The notes beneath the pieces were generated by a model. It was given only the letters and a program-made list of their open reading frames with translations, had not been told where the DNA came from and did no database searches. A DNA stretch of 64,000 bases from Bin52 sp965213935 (GTDB taxonomy: Bacteria; Pseudomonadota; Alphaproteobacteria; Thalassobaculales; Thalassobaculaceae). Made by a program: the position numbers and the translations under genes. Each line of letters opens with the position of its first letter. Positions within the stretch are counted from its first letter, which is position 1. This document shows positions 7,136 to 16,339 of this stretch, piece after piece. Location of the stretch: assembly GCA_965213935.1 (NCBI GenBank), contig CBDCAO010000012.1, positions 1,178,001 through 1,242,000 of the forward strand, read 5' to 3'.

Positions 7136-8275
7136 CTAGGCGATCCTGTGTCCGGCGCGCCAGGTGCCGCGCACGACGGCGACACCGTCGACCTCGCGCA
7201 CGCGCACGAAGTCAGCCCGCTTGCCGCACACGATTTCACCGCGATCCTCGAGCCCTGCCGCTCGGGCCGGGTTGCCGGTCGCAAGCGCGACAGCACGTGG
7301 CAACGTCATGTCCCGGACGGTGTCGCGGATAATGAAGATGCCCTGCAACATGCTGGTCGGAACATAGTCCGACGACAGCGCGTCCAGAAGGCCGGCCGCG
7401 GCCAGGTCAAGTGCGGACACGTTGCCCGAATGCGAGCCGCCGAGAACCAGATTCGGTGCGCCCATCAGGATGGTCAACCCGTTCCGGCGCGCGGCGTCCG
7501 CGGCCTCGAACGTGGTCGGGAACTCGGCAATGGTGATCCCCTCGCGCACCGCTTCTTCGATGTGGTCCCGGGTGCCGTCGTCGTGGCTTGCAAGCACGAT
7601 GTTCCGACCGTCAAGTGCCGCGAGCAGGGCGCGGCGGTTGCGGCTGCTGTGTTGTGCCCGCGCCAGACGTCTCTCCTGCATATGATCGTGCAGCTGCGCG
7701 TCCGTGTAGCCAAGCCGGTTCCGGTAGAATTCCCGGTAATTTCTCATATCGACGAACTGGCGTTGCCCGGGGGTATGGTCCATCAGCGAGACCAGCCGGA
7801 CCCGGGAGTCGTCGCGAAACGGTGCGAACAGTTCCATCATCGTCGCGCAGGAGACCTCGCACCGCATATGCAGGAAGTGTTCGGCCCGGAACACGTTCAG
7901 GGCGGCCGCCTGGCTCACGGCCTCGGTCATGGTCCGCATGTGCGTGACCCGAAACTCGTTCTCGTCGCCGACGCAGATGGCATCGAACACCGTGGTGAAG
8001 CCCGCTGCGGCAACCTGGCTGTCGTGGGCGAGCATGGCGTGTCTGCCCGGCCAGGCAACACCGGGCCGAGGCGCGAAATGGCGTTCCAGGTTGTCGGTGT
8101 GCAGTTCGACCAGCCCCGGGATCAGATAGTCACCCTCGAAGTCCACCGCCGTCCGGGATCTGATCGATCCGTTCCCGACGGTCGCAAACTGCCCGCCCGC
8201 GACCTCCGCCGTGCCGGCGACGACCACCTCGGGCGTGACGATCCGCGCGTTGGTGATCGTCATCCGCGTCTTCAT
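7136..8275 (-). CDS. phnM: Alpha-D-ribose 1-methylphosphonate 5-triphosphate diphosphatase PhnM
   Basis: This 379-residue amidohydrolase-fold enzyme releases pyrophosphate from the triphosphate intermediate to give ribose 1-methylphosphonate 5-phosphate for the C-P lyase. The metal motif LIPGLVELHTDNLE, ASHDDGT and GAPNLVLGGSHSGN are typical of PhnM. The gene overlaps phnL in an ATGA junction. Its length is the family norm. Confidence 0.95.
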   Translation of the reverse strand: MKTRMTITNARIVTPEVVVAGTAEVAGGQFATVGNGSIRSRTAVDFEGDYLIPGLVELHTDNLERHFAPRPGVAWPGRHAMLAHDSQVAAAGFTTVFDAICVGDENEFRVTHMRTMTEAVSQAAALNVFRAEHFLHMRCEVSCATMMELFAPFRDDSRVRLVSLMDHTPGQRQFVDMRNYREFYRNRLGYTDAQLHDHMQERRLARAQHSSRNRRALLAALDGRNIVLASHDDGTRDHIEEAVREGITIAEFPTTFEAADAARRNGLTILMGAPNLVLGGSHSGNVSALDLAAAGLLDALSSDYVPTSMLQGIFIIRDTVRDMTLPRAVALATGNPARAAGLEDRGEIVCGKRADFVRVREVDGVAVVRGTWRAGHRIA

Positions 8276-8970
8276 GCCGCCTCCCGCCCGGGATCCATGG
8301 CAACGATGCGTGTCGCCACCGCATCACGAACTCCGGCATCGTGGAAGATGCCGAGGATGGCCGCACCCCGGCCGGCTGCCTCGCGGATCAGGTCGATCAC
8401 GACCTCCCGGTTCTCCCGGTCGAGGGCGGCAGTCGGCTCGTCAAGCAGGAGGACCGGGTACTGTGCGACCAGTACCCGCGCGAGGTTGACCCGTTGCTGC
8501 TCGCCCCCGGAAAACGTCGCCGGCGCCAGCTGCTGCAGTTCCACGGGAATGTTGAGACGGCGCAGGATGGAGCGGGCCGCGTCGGCAGCGCTTTCGCGGT
8601 CCGCTCCGCGGTCACGCAGGGTCTCGGCCACCACGTCGGAGGTGGAAACCCGCGGGATCACGCGCAGGAACTGGCTGACATGACCGACCGTCTCCCTGCG
8701 GAGCGCAAGGACCTCGCGCGGATGCGCGGTCACCATGTCCACGATCCCCTCACGGTGACGGACGAGAATTCGTCCCGCATCGGCACGATAGTTGCCGTGC
8801 ACGCAGCGAAGCACGGTGCTCTTGCCGACCCCCGACGGGCCGTGCAGCGCCACGCACTCGCCCGGCTCGACCACCAGGTCCAGACCGGCCAGGACCGGAA
8901 GGCGCACTCCACCCTGGGTGTGCAGGACAAAGGATTTCACCAGACCATCAATCCGAAGCGCCCCCGTCAT
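8272..8970 (-). CDS. phnL: C-P lyase ABC-type ATPase subunit PhnL
   Basis: This 232-residue ABC ATPase has Walker A GPSGVGKST, signature FSGGEQQRVN and Walker B VLLLDEPTAALD. PhnL is needed with PhnG, H and I to couple phosphonate to ATP-derived ribose triphosphate, and it lacks transmembrane partners. ATG 8970 gives the usual length; the open frame extends upstream into phnK only as a shadow. It follows phnK by 19 bases. Confidence 0.93.
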   Translation of the reverse strand: MTGALRIDGLVKSFVLHTQGGVRLPVLAGLDLVVEPGECVALHGPSGVGKSTVLRCVHGNYRADAGRILVRHREGIVDMVTAHPREVLALRRETVGHVSQFLRVIPRVSTSDVVAETLRDRGADRESAADAARSILRRLNIPVELQQLAPATFSGGEQQRVNLARVLVAQYPVLLLDEPTAALDRENREVVIDLIREAAGRGAAILGIFHDAGVRDAVATRIVAMDPGREAA

Positions 8971-8989
8971 CGACCTGTGCCTCCGGTCT

Positions 8990-9772
8990 TCAGGGATGCA
9001 GGACCGACGAGACCAGCAGCTGGGTATAGGGATGCTGCGGATCATCGAGGACCTGGTCAGTCAGGCCTGTTTCCACCACCGAGCCACGGCGCATCACCAG
9101 CAGGCGGTGCGACAGCAGCCGGGTGACCGCCAGGTCGTGCGTGACCACAACCGCCGCGAGGCCCAGGTCCGAGACCAGGCCGCGCAGCAGATCGAGCAGG
9201 CGCGCCTGCACCGAGACATCAAGCCCGCCGGTGGGTTCGTCCATGAACACGATCCGCGGAGCCGTCACCAGATTGCGCGCGATCTGCAGGCGCTGCTGCA
9301 TGCCGCCCGAGAACGTGCGGGGCAGGTCATCCATGCGCCCGGTATCCATCTCGACCTTGCCGAGCCAGCTGGTTGCCGATTCGCGGATCTGACCGTAGTG
9401 GCGCGCGCCCACCGCCATCAGCCGTTCGCCGATGTTGGCTCCCGCACTCACCGCCATGCGCAGCCCGTCGCGTGGATCCTGGTGAACGAACCCCCAGTCG
9501 GTACGCATGAGCAGCCGTTGCGCCGGTTCGCCGATGCCGTGGATGTCGACCGCACCGTCGCTGCGGGTGTCGTAGGTCACCGTTCCCGCCGACGGCTCGA
9601 GACGGGCGGAGATGCACTTCAGCACCGTCGTCTTGCCCGAACCGGATTCACCGACGATGCCCAGCACCTCCCCCGGCCAGATGTCGAGGTTCACGTCACG
9701 GCAACCGAGGATCCGGCCATAGTACCGGGTCAGCCCCCGCACCGACAGCAGGGGGCGGTCTTCGCACGCCAT
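8990..9772 (-). CDS. phnK: C-P lyase ABC-type ATPase subunit PhnK
   Basis: This 260-residue ABC ATPase has Walker A GESGSGKTT, signature FSGGMQQRLQ and Walker B IVFMDEPTGGLD. PhnK binds the PhnGHIJ core complex rather than serving as an importer subunit. The start, ATG 9772, lies one base beyond the phnJ stop. Similarity to dipeptide transporter ATPases is normal for this family; operon position decides the assignment. Confidence 0.93.
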   Translation of the reverse strand: MACEDRPLLSVRGLTRYYGRILGCRDVNLDIWPGEVLGIVGESGSGKTTVLKCISARLEPSAGTVTYDTRSDGAVDIHGIGEPAQRLLMRTDWGFVHQDPRDGLRMAVSAGANIGERLMAVGARHYGQIRESATSWLGKVEMDTGRMDDLPRTFSGGMQQRLQIARNLVTAPRIVFMDEPTGGLDVSVQARLLDLLRGLVSDLGLAAVVVTHDLAVTRLLSHRLLVMRRGSVVETGLTDQVLDDPQHPYTQLLVSSVLHP

Positions 9773-9773
9773 C

Positions 9774-10664
9774 TCACGCCCCTCCCGGGTCCCGGTCGCC
9801 TGGCGCGGGCCCGACATGGCCGGCCCGCACGCGGGCATCGCAATGATCGGTATCCGAACAGACGAACATGCGCCCGCCCTGGTCGTCAGTGACGATCTCG
9901 TCGAGGAAGCTCCCCGTCGAACCGCACAGTGCGCAGGCCTGGTCCCATTTCTGGACCTCGAACGGGTGATCGTCGAAGTCCAGGCTACGAACCTCGGTAT
10001 GCGGCGGCACCGCGTAGATGCGCTTCTCGCGACCGGCGCCAAACAGTTGCAGGGCCGGAGACCGGTCCATCTTCGGATTGTCGAACTTGGGAATGGGCGA
10101 CGGGCGCATCAGGTAGCGCCGGTTCACGCGAACCGGGTAGTCGTAGGAGGTGGCAATGTGCCCGTACCGGGCGATGTCCTCGTACAGGCGCACATGCATG
10201 ACACCGTACTCCTGCAGCGCGTGCATCCTGCGGGTCTCGGCCTCGCGCGGCTCGAGCCAGCGCAGCGGTTCGGGGATCGGCACCTGGTAGACCAGGATCT
10301 GACCGGCCCGCAGGGGTGTTTCCGGAATCCGGTGGCGGGTCTGGATGATGGTGGCATCGTCCGTGCGCGTGGTGGTCGGAACACCGGTGGTGCGGGCGAA
10401 GAACGCGCGGATGCTAACCGCGTTGACAGTGTCGTCAGCACCCTGGTCGATCACCTTCAGCGTGTCGTCTTTGCCGATGATGCTGGCGGTGATCTGGATG
10501 CCTCCGGTACCCCAGCCGAACGGCAGCGGCATCTCGCGGCTCGCGAAGGGAACCTGGTAGCCCGGAATGGCGACGGCCTTCAGGATCGCGCGCCGGACCA
10601 TCCGCTTGGTCTGCTCGTCAAGGTAGGCGAAGGTGTAGCCGCTGTCGGACGCCGCGGTGCTCAC
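9774..10664 (-). CDS. phnJ: Alpha-D-ribose 1-methylphosphonate 5-phosphate C-P lyase PhnJ
   Basis: This 296-residue radical SAM enzyme breaks the carbon-phosphorus bond. Its four key cysteines, C244, C247, C269 and C275, have the same 3-22-6 spacing as the E. coli enzyme: three ligate the 4Fe-4S cluster and the last is the thiyl radical site. The N-terminal YAYLDE-like start and REMPLPFGWGTGGIQ are characteristic. The 5-base gap from phnI and 1-base gap to phnK show tight co-translation. Confidence 0.97.
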   Translation of the reverse strand: MSTAASDSGYTFAYLDEQTKRMVRRAILKAVAIPGYQVPFASREMPLPFGWGTGGIQITASIIGKDDTLKVIDQGADDTVNAVSIRAFFARTTGVPTTTRTDDATIIQTRHRIPETPLRAGQILVYQVPIPEPLRWLEPREAETRRMHALQEYGVMHVRLYEDIARYGHIATSYDYPVRVNRRYLMRPSPIPKFDNPKMDRSPALQLFGAGREKRIYAVPPHTEVRSLDFDDHPFEVQKWDQACALCGSTGSFLDEIVTDDQGGRMFVCSDTDHCDARVRAGHVGPAPGDRDPGGA

Positions 10665-10669
10665 GAACG

Positions 10670-11785
10670 CTACTCCGCCGCCTGTGCGGAAGGCGGATCG
10701 AATTCCGACCGCAGTCTGCGCAGCAGTTCGAGTTCCGACTGGAAGTCCACGTAGTGCGGTAACTTCAGGTGCTGAACGAAGCCCGAGGCCTCGACGTTGT
10801 CGCTGTGGTAGAGCACGAACTCCTCGTCATCGGTGGGCGAGTCGCCCTCCTCCCCGAGTTCCCCGCCCCTGAGCGAGCGGTCGACCAGCGCCATCGACAT
10901 GGCCTTGCGTTCCTGGTGCCCGAAGACGAGGCCGTATCCGCGCGTAAACTGGGGCGGAGCCGTGTCGCTGCCGGCAAACTGGTTGACCATCTGCACTTCG
11001 GTGAGTTCGATCTCGCCGATCTCGATGGCGAAGCCGAGTTCCTCGGGCACGATCGCCACGGCGACCAGGCCGTAGCGGATCTCGCCCGCGAAGGGGTGGG
11101 TATTCGAGAACCCGCGCTGGCTGGCGTAGCCGAGCGCAAGCAGGAATCCCTCGTCACCGCGTGCGAGTACCTGGAGACGGGCATCGCGGCCGGCCGGAAA
11201 TCGCAGCGGTTCCCTGGTGATGTCCGCCGGCGGCCGCTCTTCGTCCACGGCCGCCGCTTCGTCCTCGACCAGGCCCTCCCGTCCCAGGAGATCCATGACC
11301 CGGGGCATCGGTTCCTCCGCCGGAGGGAGCCGGTCGCGCTGCACCGTATCATCGCACTGCCCGGCGTCCGTCGCGGCGATGTCCGCAAGCCGGAAATCCA
11401 GCAGGCGGTGCGTGTAGTCCGGGGTCGGGCCGAGGATCTGTCCGCCCGGAATATCCTTGAAGGTTGCCGAGATCCGGCGCCGGATGAGCATGCGGGCGGT
11501 GTCGACCGGTTCGCTGTTGCCAAGCCGCGGCAGGGTCGTGCGGTAGGCGCGCAGCAGAAAGATGGCCTCGACAAGGTCGCCCGCAGCCTGCCTGATCGCC
11601 AGCGCGGCGAGTTCGCGGTCATACAGGGACCCTTCGGCCATGACCCGGTCCACGGCACGCGGGAGTTGCTCGGAAACCTGCCTCGTGGACAGTTCGGGCA
11701 CGGCCGGATCACCACGCCGCGCCGCTTCCAGCAGCCGGTGCGAGGCTTCGATTGCCCGTTCACCACCCTTGACCGCGACGTACAT
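10670..11785 (-). CDS. phnI: C-P lyase core subunit PhnI
   Basis: This 371-residue core subunit works as the nucleosidase that, with PhnG, H and L, attaches phosphonate to ribose triphosphate. The start MYVAVKGGERAIEASHRLL is the typical N-terminus, and the SHLTLP-like HPFAGEIRYG region and HLKLPHYVDFQSEL near the end are family-conserved. ATG 11785 follows the phnH stop by one base. The protein is slightly longer than the E. coli homologue. Confidence 0.95.
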   Translation of the reverse strand: MYVAVKGGERAIEASHRLLEAARRGDPAVPELSTRQVSEQLPRAVDRVMAEGSLYDRELAALAIRQAAGDLVEAIFLLRAYRTTLPRLGNSEPVDTARMLIRRRISATFKDIPGGQILGPTPDYTHRLLDFRLADIAATDAGQCDDTVQRDRLPPAEEPMPRVMDLLGREGLVEDEAAAVDEERPPADITREPLRFPAGRDARLQVLARGDEGFLLALGYASQRGFSNTHPFAGEIRYGLVAVAIVPEELGFAIEIGEIELTEVQMVNQFAGSDTAPPQFTRGYGLVFGHQERKAMSMALVDRSLRGGELGEEGDSPTDDEEFVLYHSDNVEASGFVQHLKLPHYVDFQSELELLRRLRSEFDPPSAQAAE

Positions 11786-11786
11786 C

Positions 11787-12392
11787 TTACCACCTCCCCA
11801 GGGTCGAACGCGGAATAGCCGCCACCCCGACACCCGATGTGAACACGAGATCCAGCCCCTGCGGGAACAGGTCCTCAAACGCGCGGCGCTGGAGCCAGAA
11901 GTCGCGCGTGACATCTTCCGGACCAAAGGCGCGTTCGATCGGGATTCCGGGGCCCGACACCGTTACCGGCATTCCGCCATAAAATGAGCCGACCTGCAGG
12001 ACCAGTGTCGCGCCCTCGTCGGGATAGGCCTCCGAACCGGCCGCAAAACCCTCAAGCGGCGGCAGCGTCACCGGGTCGGCCGCGACGACGAACCGGGCCG
12101 CGGCCGGATCGGCGACCAGCGAACAGCCGCAGTGAAATCGCAGCCAGGTCCGGACCGCGTCGGTGCATGCCGCGGCATCGAGCCAGACAGGGGTCTCGAA
12201 ATCCATCAGCGCAAGGCAGACCGCGGCAGTCGCGGGATGCAGTGGCGCCGGCGCGGCCAGTTCCACGGCAACGGTCCGCACCGTACCCGGCTCCGACATC
12301 GCCGCCAGCACCGCCCGGAACACCGATTGGCTGTCGGCAACCGGGGCGCCGAACCCGGGCCTGAGTTCCGGGGCGCTGCCGGACCCGGGCAC
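11787..12392 (-). CDS. phnH: C-P lyase core subunit PhnH
   Basis: This 201-residue core subunit has the characteristic SQSVFRAVLAAMSEPG segment near the N-terminus and FPQGLDLVF near the end. GTG 12392 is chosen because GGGGAGG lies 9 bases upstream and the length then fits the family; the phnG stop lies just before it. Confidence 0.92.
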   Translation of the reverse strand: MPGSGSAPELRPGFGAPVADSQSVFRAVLAAMSEPGTVRTVAVELAAPAPLHPATAAVCLALMDFETPVWLDAAACTDAVRTWLRFHCGCSLVADPAAARFVVAADPVTLPPLEGFAAGSEAYPDEGATLVLQVGSFYGGMPVTVSGPGIPIERAFGPEDVTRDFWLQRRAFEDLFPQGLDLVFTSGVGVAAIPRSTLGRW

Positions 12393-12396
12393 CGCC

Positions 12397-12864
12397 TCAA
12401 TCCTCCCCGCGGACCATGGTGAAGAACTCGACCCGCGAGCTTTCGGCACCGGCGCGTTCCGTGTCGCGCCGCGCACGTTCGGCCTGCACGAGCGGTGCGA
12501 TCACCGTCTCCTCCACCTCTTCGCGCCAGTCATCACGCTGCAGAATGGCGTCGAACGCCGCGGCCAATTCGGCGTGGCGGGCACTGCGCCCCGCCACGTA
12601 GCCAATACCGACCACCCCGTCCTCGAGTTGCACGGCACAGCGCGTCGTACTCATTTCACCGAGGTTGAAGTCGCGACCGGTTCCCCCGGTGCGCCCGCGC
12701 ACCATCACAAGCCCGGTCTCGGGCGGGCGCAGCATCCGATATCCTGGCCGCACGGCGAGACTGGCCCAGGCGGCCTCGAGCGCGTCAGCCCCGGCTCTCG
12801 CCAGGACTCCCATCCATCGCTGGCGGGCTTCGGACCTCGGGTCGGTTCCGGTCGCTTCCGGCAT
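12397..12864 (-). CDS. phnG: C-P lyase core subunit PhnG
   Basis: This 155-residue first gene of the operon encodes the PhnG core subunit. RQRWMGVLARA at the start, RPPETGLVMVRGRTGGTG and FNLGEMSTTRCAVQL are typical. The start ATG 12864 yields the normal length. No phnF repressor gene or phnCDE transporter precedes it in the window, so regulation and uptake must be encoded elsewhere or be lost. Confidence 0.93.
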   Translation of the reverse strand: MPEATGTDPRSEARQRWMGVLARAGADALEAAWASLAVRPGYRMLRPPETGLVMVRGRTGGTGRDFNLGEMSTTRCAVQLEDGVVGIGYVAGRSARHAELAAAFDAILQRDDWREEVEETVIAPLVQAERARRDTERAGAESSRVEFFTMVRGED

Positions 12865-12904
12865 CGTGTCTGCCGCTCCCAGTCTGGCCGGCGCACATGA
12901 AACC

Positions 12905-12932
12905 ACAGGGCAGTGACCGTTTCGTGCCCTGT
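12905..12932. promoter_or_regulatory. Inverted repeat upstream of phnG
   Basis: ACAGGGCA and TGCCCTGT form perfect 8-base arms around a 12-base spacer, 41 to 68 bases upstream of the phnG start. It could be an operator for an unlinked regulator, or a hairpin in the leader. No convincing Pho box or sigma-70 promoter was seen in this G+C-rich gap. Confidence 0.45.
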
Positions 12933-13041
12933 CCCGTCAACCGGTCAGGCACTCTACCCGCATGCGCACGCGTCCCATAGCCCCGCGCCCTGGCGGTGGA
13001 CGGGGGACTGAGCCGAATCGCCGGGCCGGTGCCTGCGCGGA

Positions 13042-14217
13042 TCAGGCCGGATAGCGGGCGATCAGCTGGCGGGCGATGATCAGTCGCTGCAGTTCGTTGG
13101 TCCCCTCGCCGATCGCGAGCAGCGGCGCGTCCCGGTAGTAGCGTTCGATGTCGAACTCCTTGGAATAGCCGTAGGCACCGTGCAGGCGCATGGCCTCGAG
13201 ACTGTTGTGCAGTGCGGCCTCGCTGGCGGCGAGCTTGGCCATTCCCGCCTCCATATCACAGCGTTCCCCGCGGTCGTAGGCCTGGGCTGCCTGCTCGGTG
13301 AGCAAACGGGCCGACTCGAGTTGGGTGGCCATGTCGGCGAGCTTGATCTGAATTGCCTGGTGTTCGCAGATCGGCTTGCCGAACGTGCGGCGCACCTGGG
13401 AATAGGCCACCGACTTCATGAGACAGGCCCGGGCGATCCCGACGCCGCGGGCCGCAACATTGATCCGCCCGAGTTCAAGTCCGGCCAGGATCTGCTGCAG
13501 ACCTCGCCCCTCAACCCCGCCAATCAGGTTCTCTCCCGGCACGAACAGGCCGTCCATCACGAATTCGCCAGAATCAATTCCCTTGTAGCCCAGCTTCTCG
13601 AGCCGTTTTTCGACCTGGAACTCCGGGCTCTTCTCGACCAGGAACAGGCTCATGCCCATGTGCCGCGGCACCGCTTCCGGATCGGTCTTGGCCAGGATGG
13701 CGAGCACTCCGCCCTCGACAGCGTTGCTGATCCACGACTTCGCGCCGGTCAGCGCATAGCCGTTTCCGGACCGGTCCGCCCTGGTTCTGATTCCCTGGAG
13801 GTCGGTCCCTGCATCCGGTTCGGTCAGCGCGATGCCGCCCCGCAGCTCGCCGGACGCGAACCGCGGCAGCCAGTGCTGCTTCTGTTCCGGGGTTCCGGCG
13901 CGCTCAACCGCCGCGGCCATGATCAGGTGGGAATTGAAGATGCCGGAGACCGACATCCAGACCTCCGAGACCCGCTCGACGATCTTCGCGTAGGTGATCG
14001 CCGAAAGCCCCAGCCCGCCGTACCGGGTCGAGATGGTGGCTCCGAACAGCCCGAGATCCACCATCTTGTCCACGATTTCCTGCGGGTAGATGTCCCCGGC
14101 CTCGAGATCGTGCGCGTAGGGAACGACGTCACGCTCGAGGAAGCGGTCGACGCTGTCGAGGACCATCCGGTCCTGCTCTTCCCGCTCCTGCGGTGTCAGG
14201 TCTTCGGCCGTCTGCAT
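13042..14217 (-). CDS. Acyl-CoA dehydrogenase family protein
   Basis: This 391-residue FAD enzyme introduces a double bond in an acyl-CoA thioester. Seen in order are the FAD/substrate motif IALTEPDAGTD, KSWISNA, the RTFGKPI block and the C-terminal IGEGTNELQRL, whose first Glu is the usual catalytic base position. ATG 14217 gives a normal family length; upstream sequence in the open frame is not family-like. It is followed upstream by MaoC and MmgE/PrpD genes on the same strand, pointing to catabolism of a short branched or dicarboxylic acyl-CoA. Confidence 0.9.
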   Translation of the reverse strand: MQTAEDLTPQEREEQDRMVLDSVDRFLERDVVPYAHDLEAGDIYPQEIVDKMVDLGLFGATISTRYGGLGLSAITYAKIVERVSEVWMSVSGIFNSHLIMAAAVERAGTPEQKQHWLPRFASGELRGGIALTEPDAGTDLQGIRTRADRSGNGYALTGAKSWISNAVEGGVLAILAKTDPEAVPRHMGMSLFLVEKSPEFQVEKRLEKLGYKGIDSGEFVMDGLFVPGENLIGGVEGRGLQQILAGLELGRINVAARGVGIARACLMKSVAYSQVRRTFGKPICEHQAIQIKLADMATQLESARLLTEQAAQAYDRGERCDMEAGMAKLAASEAALHNSLEAMRLHGAYGYSKEFDIERYYRDAPLLAIGEGTNELQRLIIARQLIARYPA

Positions 14218-14246
14218 CAATGCACTCTCCGGATAGATGCCGGTGC

Positions 14247-14762
14247 TCACGCCTTGGTGTCGTGAGCGCGCGTTGGAACCAGGATCGAGCGTTCGTAGGT
14301 CATGAACACGATCCCGTCCGCCTTCAGCCCGGTCGTGCGCACCGACACGATCCCCTGGCCGGGCCGCGAACGCGACAGTCGCTTGGAGAGCACCTCGGAC
14401 TCGGCATAGATCGTGTCGCCGACAAACACCGGCGCCGGCAGGGTGATGTTGCTCCAGCCCAGGTTGGCAATGGCCTTCTGACTCACATCGCTGACACTCA
14501 TGCCGGCAACAATCGACAGCGTCAGGCACGAATTGACCAGCAGCTGTCCGAACTCGGTCTCGCTGGCATGAACCGCGTCGAAGTGCTGCGGGTGGGTGTT
14601 CATCGTCAGCAGGGTAAACCAGGTGTTGTCGGCTTCACTGATGGTCCGGCCCGGACGATGTTCGTAGATGTCACCGACCTCGAAATCCTCGTAACACCGG
14701 CCGATGTCCTCCCGGTAGCGCTGGCCCTGGACACCCGCAACCGGGGTCGACCGGTAGCTCAC
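14247..14762 (-). CDS. MaoC family hydratase/dehydratase
   Basis: This 171-residue hot-dog protein has the features of the mesaconyl-CoA hydratase-like MaoC group: FEVGDIYEHRPGRTISEADNTWF-like N-terminal part, MNTHPQHFD with the catalytic His, and FVGDTIYAESEVL. It should hydrate an enoyl-CoA made by the adjacent dehydrogenase. It lies 5 bases after the MmgE/PrpD gene and 29 bases before the dehydrogenase start. Confidence 0.87.
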   Translation of the reverse strand: MSYRSTPVAGVQGQRYREDIGRCYEDFEVGDIYEHRPGRTISEADNTWFTLLTMNTHPQHFDAVHASETEFGQLLVNSCLTLSIVAGMSVSDVSQKAIANLGWSNITLPAPVFVGDTIYAESEVLSKRLSRSRPGQGIVSVRTTGLKADGIVFMTYERSILVPTRAHDTKA

Positions 14763-14767
14763 GGCGC

Positions 14768-16177
14768 TCAGTCCTCACCCACCATGCGCAGGGTCGGCTG
14801 GGAGCCCGGTCGGGTGAGCTCGAGCATCGGAACCATGGAGGCGGCCGCGTCGAGCCCGAGAAGTTCGTCGGCGAGCGCATCGCGACACGTCTCGTCGAGC
14901 CAGGGGGAGGTCAGGGCGTCGAACTTGGCCCGGAATTCTTCCAGCGTGAGGAAGTTGTCCGGTTCACCCCTGGGCACCGCGAGCCGTTCCTCGAACAGGC
15001 CCCGCCGGGTGGTTATCCGCACGATACCGGCCATGTTTGCCGGGTATTCCGCCTCGGCCCAGGAATCGGTGACGGTGGAGAACCGGCTGGCCAGGGCAAG
15101 GGTCTCGTTGTCGTTGAGGTGCAGGGCATAGTCGTCCCACCCCATCGTCCCCTGGCGCAGCACCACCGCACCGCAGAAGGGCATGGAGAACTGGCCGTCG
15201 ACCGGCCCGGTCGGCGAACGCTTGATCTCGTCGTTCTCGCCGATGATCCGCCAGCCTGTATGCGGGAGGCCGACCTCGACCGCCTCCACCTCCTCGGAGG
15301 TAATGTCGTTGGCGGCACGCGCGGCCGCGATAGCGCCCATTGCCGCGTGGCTGTACCGGCACGACGGGTAGGGCTTGACCGCGATGTTCAGCGTCTCCCA
15401 GACCGAACCGAGATCGGCCGCCGCCCTGGCCACGTCCGGGTCGGGCGCGTAGGAACGCAGGAAGCCGTCCCGCCCCTCGATCGCGCCTGCGGGACCAATA
15501 AAGCCCTCGCGCGCCAGGGTCGCCGCCAGCAGGCCGTTGTGCGCCGCGTAGCCGACCTGGAACCGCTTGGTCCAGGCGCCGTCGAACAGGAAGCGCATCG
15601 AACCCGAGCTCTGGCAGCCGGCGATGCCGAGCGCCCGCTCCATCTGCTGCGCATCGAGTCCGAAAATGCGGCCCGCGGCCACGGCGGCGCCAAATACGCC
15701 GCAGGTTGCCGAGGGATGGTAACCGCGCTGGTAATGGGCGCTCGGATCGAGTGCCAGGCTCAGGCGGATCTGCGTTTCGTAGCCGGCCGCGATCGCGGTC
15801 ACCACCTGGGCGCCGTCGGCACCGGTCATCTCGGCCGCCGCCAGTGCCGCCGGCACGATCGGGGCACTCGTGTGAATCGACCCGGCGGCATGAGTGTCAT
15901 CAAAGTCGAGACTGTGCACGAGGGTTCCGTTGATCATTGCCGCGGCGAGCGGGGTGAAGGTCTCGTCGCTGCCCAGAATCCGGGCACCGCCGCCCGACTG
16001 CCCGGTGGCCCGGGCTGCCTGCAGCAGCGCCGGTGTCGACTCCGCGTCATGCATGGCGCGTACGGCAATCCCGACGGTATCGAGAGCCAGCAGGCAGACG
16101 CGTGCTGCAACCTCGTCCGGCAGGGCCTCCCGAGTCAGGGTCGACGCAAATTCAGCAAGTCTTGCGGTCTCGGACAT
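14768..16177 (-). CDS. MmgE/PrpD family protein
   Basis: This 469-residue protein belongs to the family of 2-methylcitrate dehydratase and cis-aconitate decarboxylase. Family-typical stretches are LDTVGIAVRAM, NGTLVHSLDFDDTH, HPSATCGVFGAA and KPYPSCRYSHAA. With the following hydratase and acyl-CoA dehydrogenase genes it may form a pathway for a methylated tricarboxylate or itaconate-like acid; this is inferred from context only. GGGAGG precedes the ATG by 7 bases. It is first in its operon. Confidence 0.88.
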   Translation of the reverse strand: MSETARLAEFASTLTREALPDEVAARVCLLALDTVGIAVRAMHDAESTPALLQAARATGQSGGGARILGSDETFTPLAAAMINGTLVHSLDFDDTHAAGSIHTSAPIVPAALAAAEMTGADGAQVVTAIAAGYETQIRLSLALDPSAHYQRGYHPSATCGVFGAAVAAGRIFGLDAQQMERALGIAGCQSSGSMRFLFDGAWTKRFQVGYAAHNGLLAATLAREGFIGPAGAIEGRDGFLRSYAPDPDVARAAADLGSVWETLNIAVKPYPSCRYSHAAMGAIAAARAANDITSEEVEAVEVGLPHTGWRIIGENDEIKRSPTGPVDGQFSMPFCGAVVLRQGTMGWDDYALHLNDNETLALASRFSTVTDSWAEAEYPANMAGIVRITTRRGLFEERLAVPRGEPDNFLTLEEFRAKFDALTSPWLDETCRDALADELLGLDAAASMVPMLELTRPGSQPTLRMVGED

Positions 16178-16339
16178 GGTACTGCCTCCCGGTCTTTCTC
16201 AATATTCTCCCGTGGCGCCAAACTAGGTCCACCGGACACCGGCGTCAATTCGGCGGACGGCGCCGAGGGGCAGCGGGTTCGCCATCGCGGAACGGTGGAT
16301 GCCACCGAACCTGTCCAGGTTCTTCGCTCCGGCGGCGCC

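Noticed and set aside
12866..13041. Pho box for phosphate-starvation control of the phn operon
   Set aside because: No convincing direct CTGTCAT-like repeats could be found in this G+C-rich gap.
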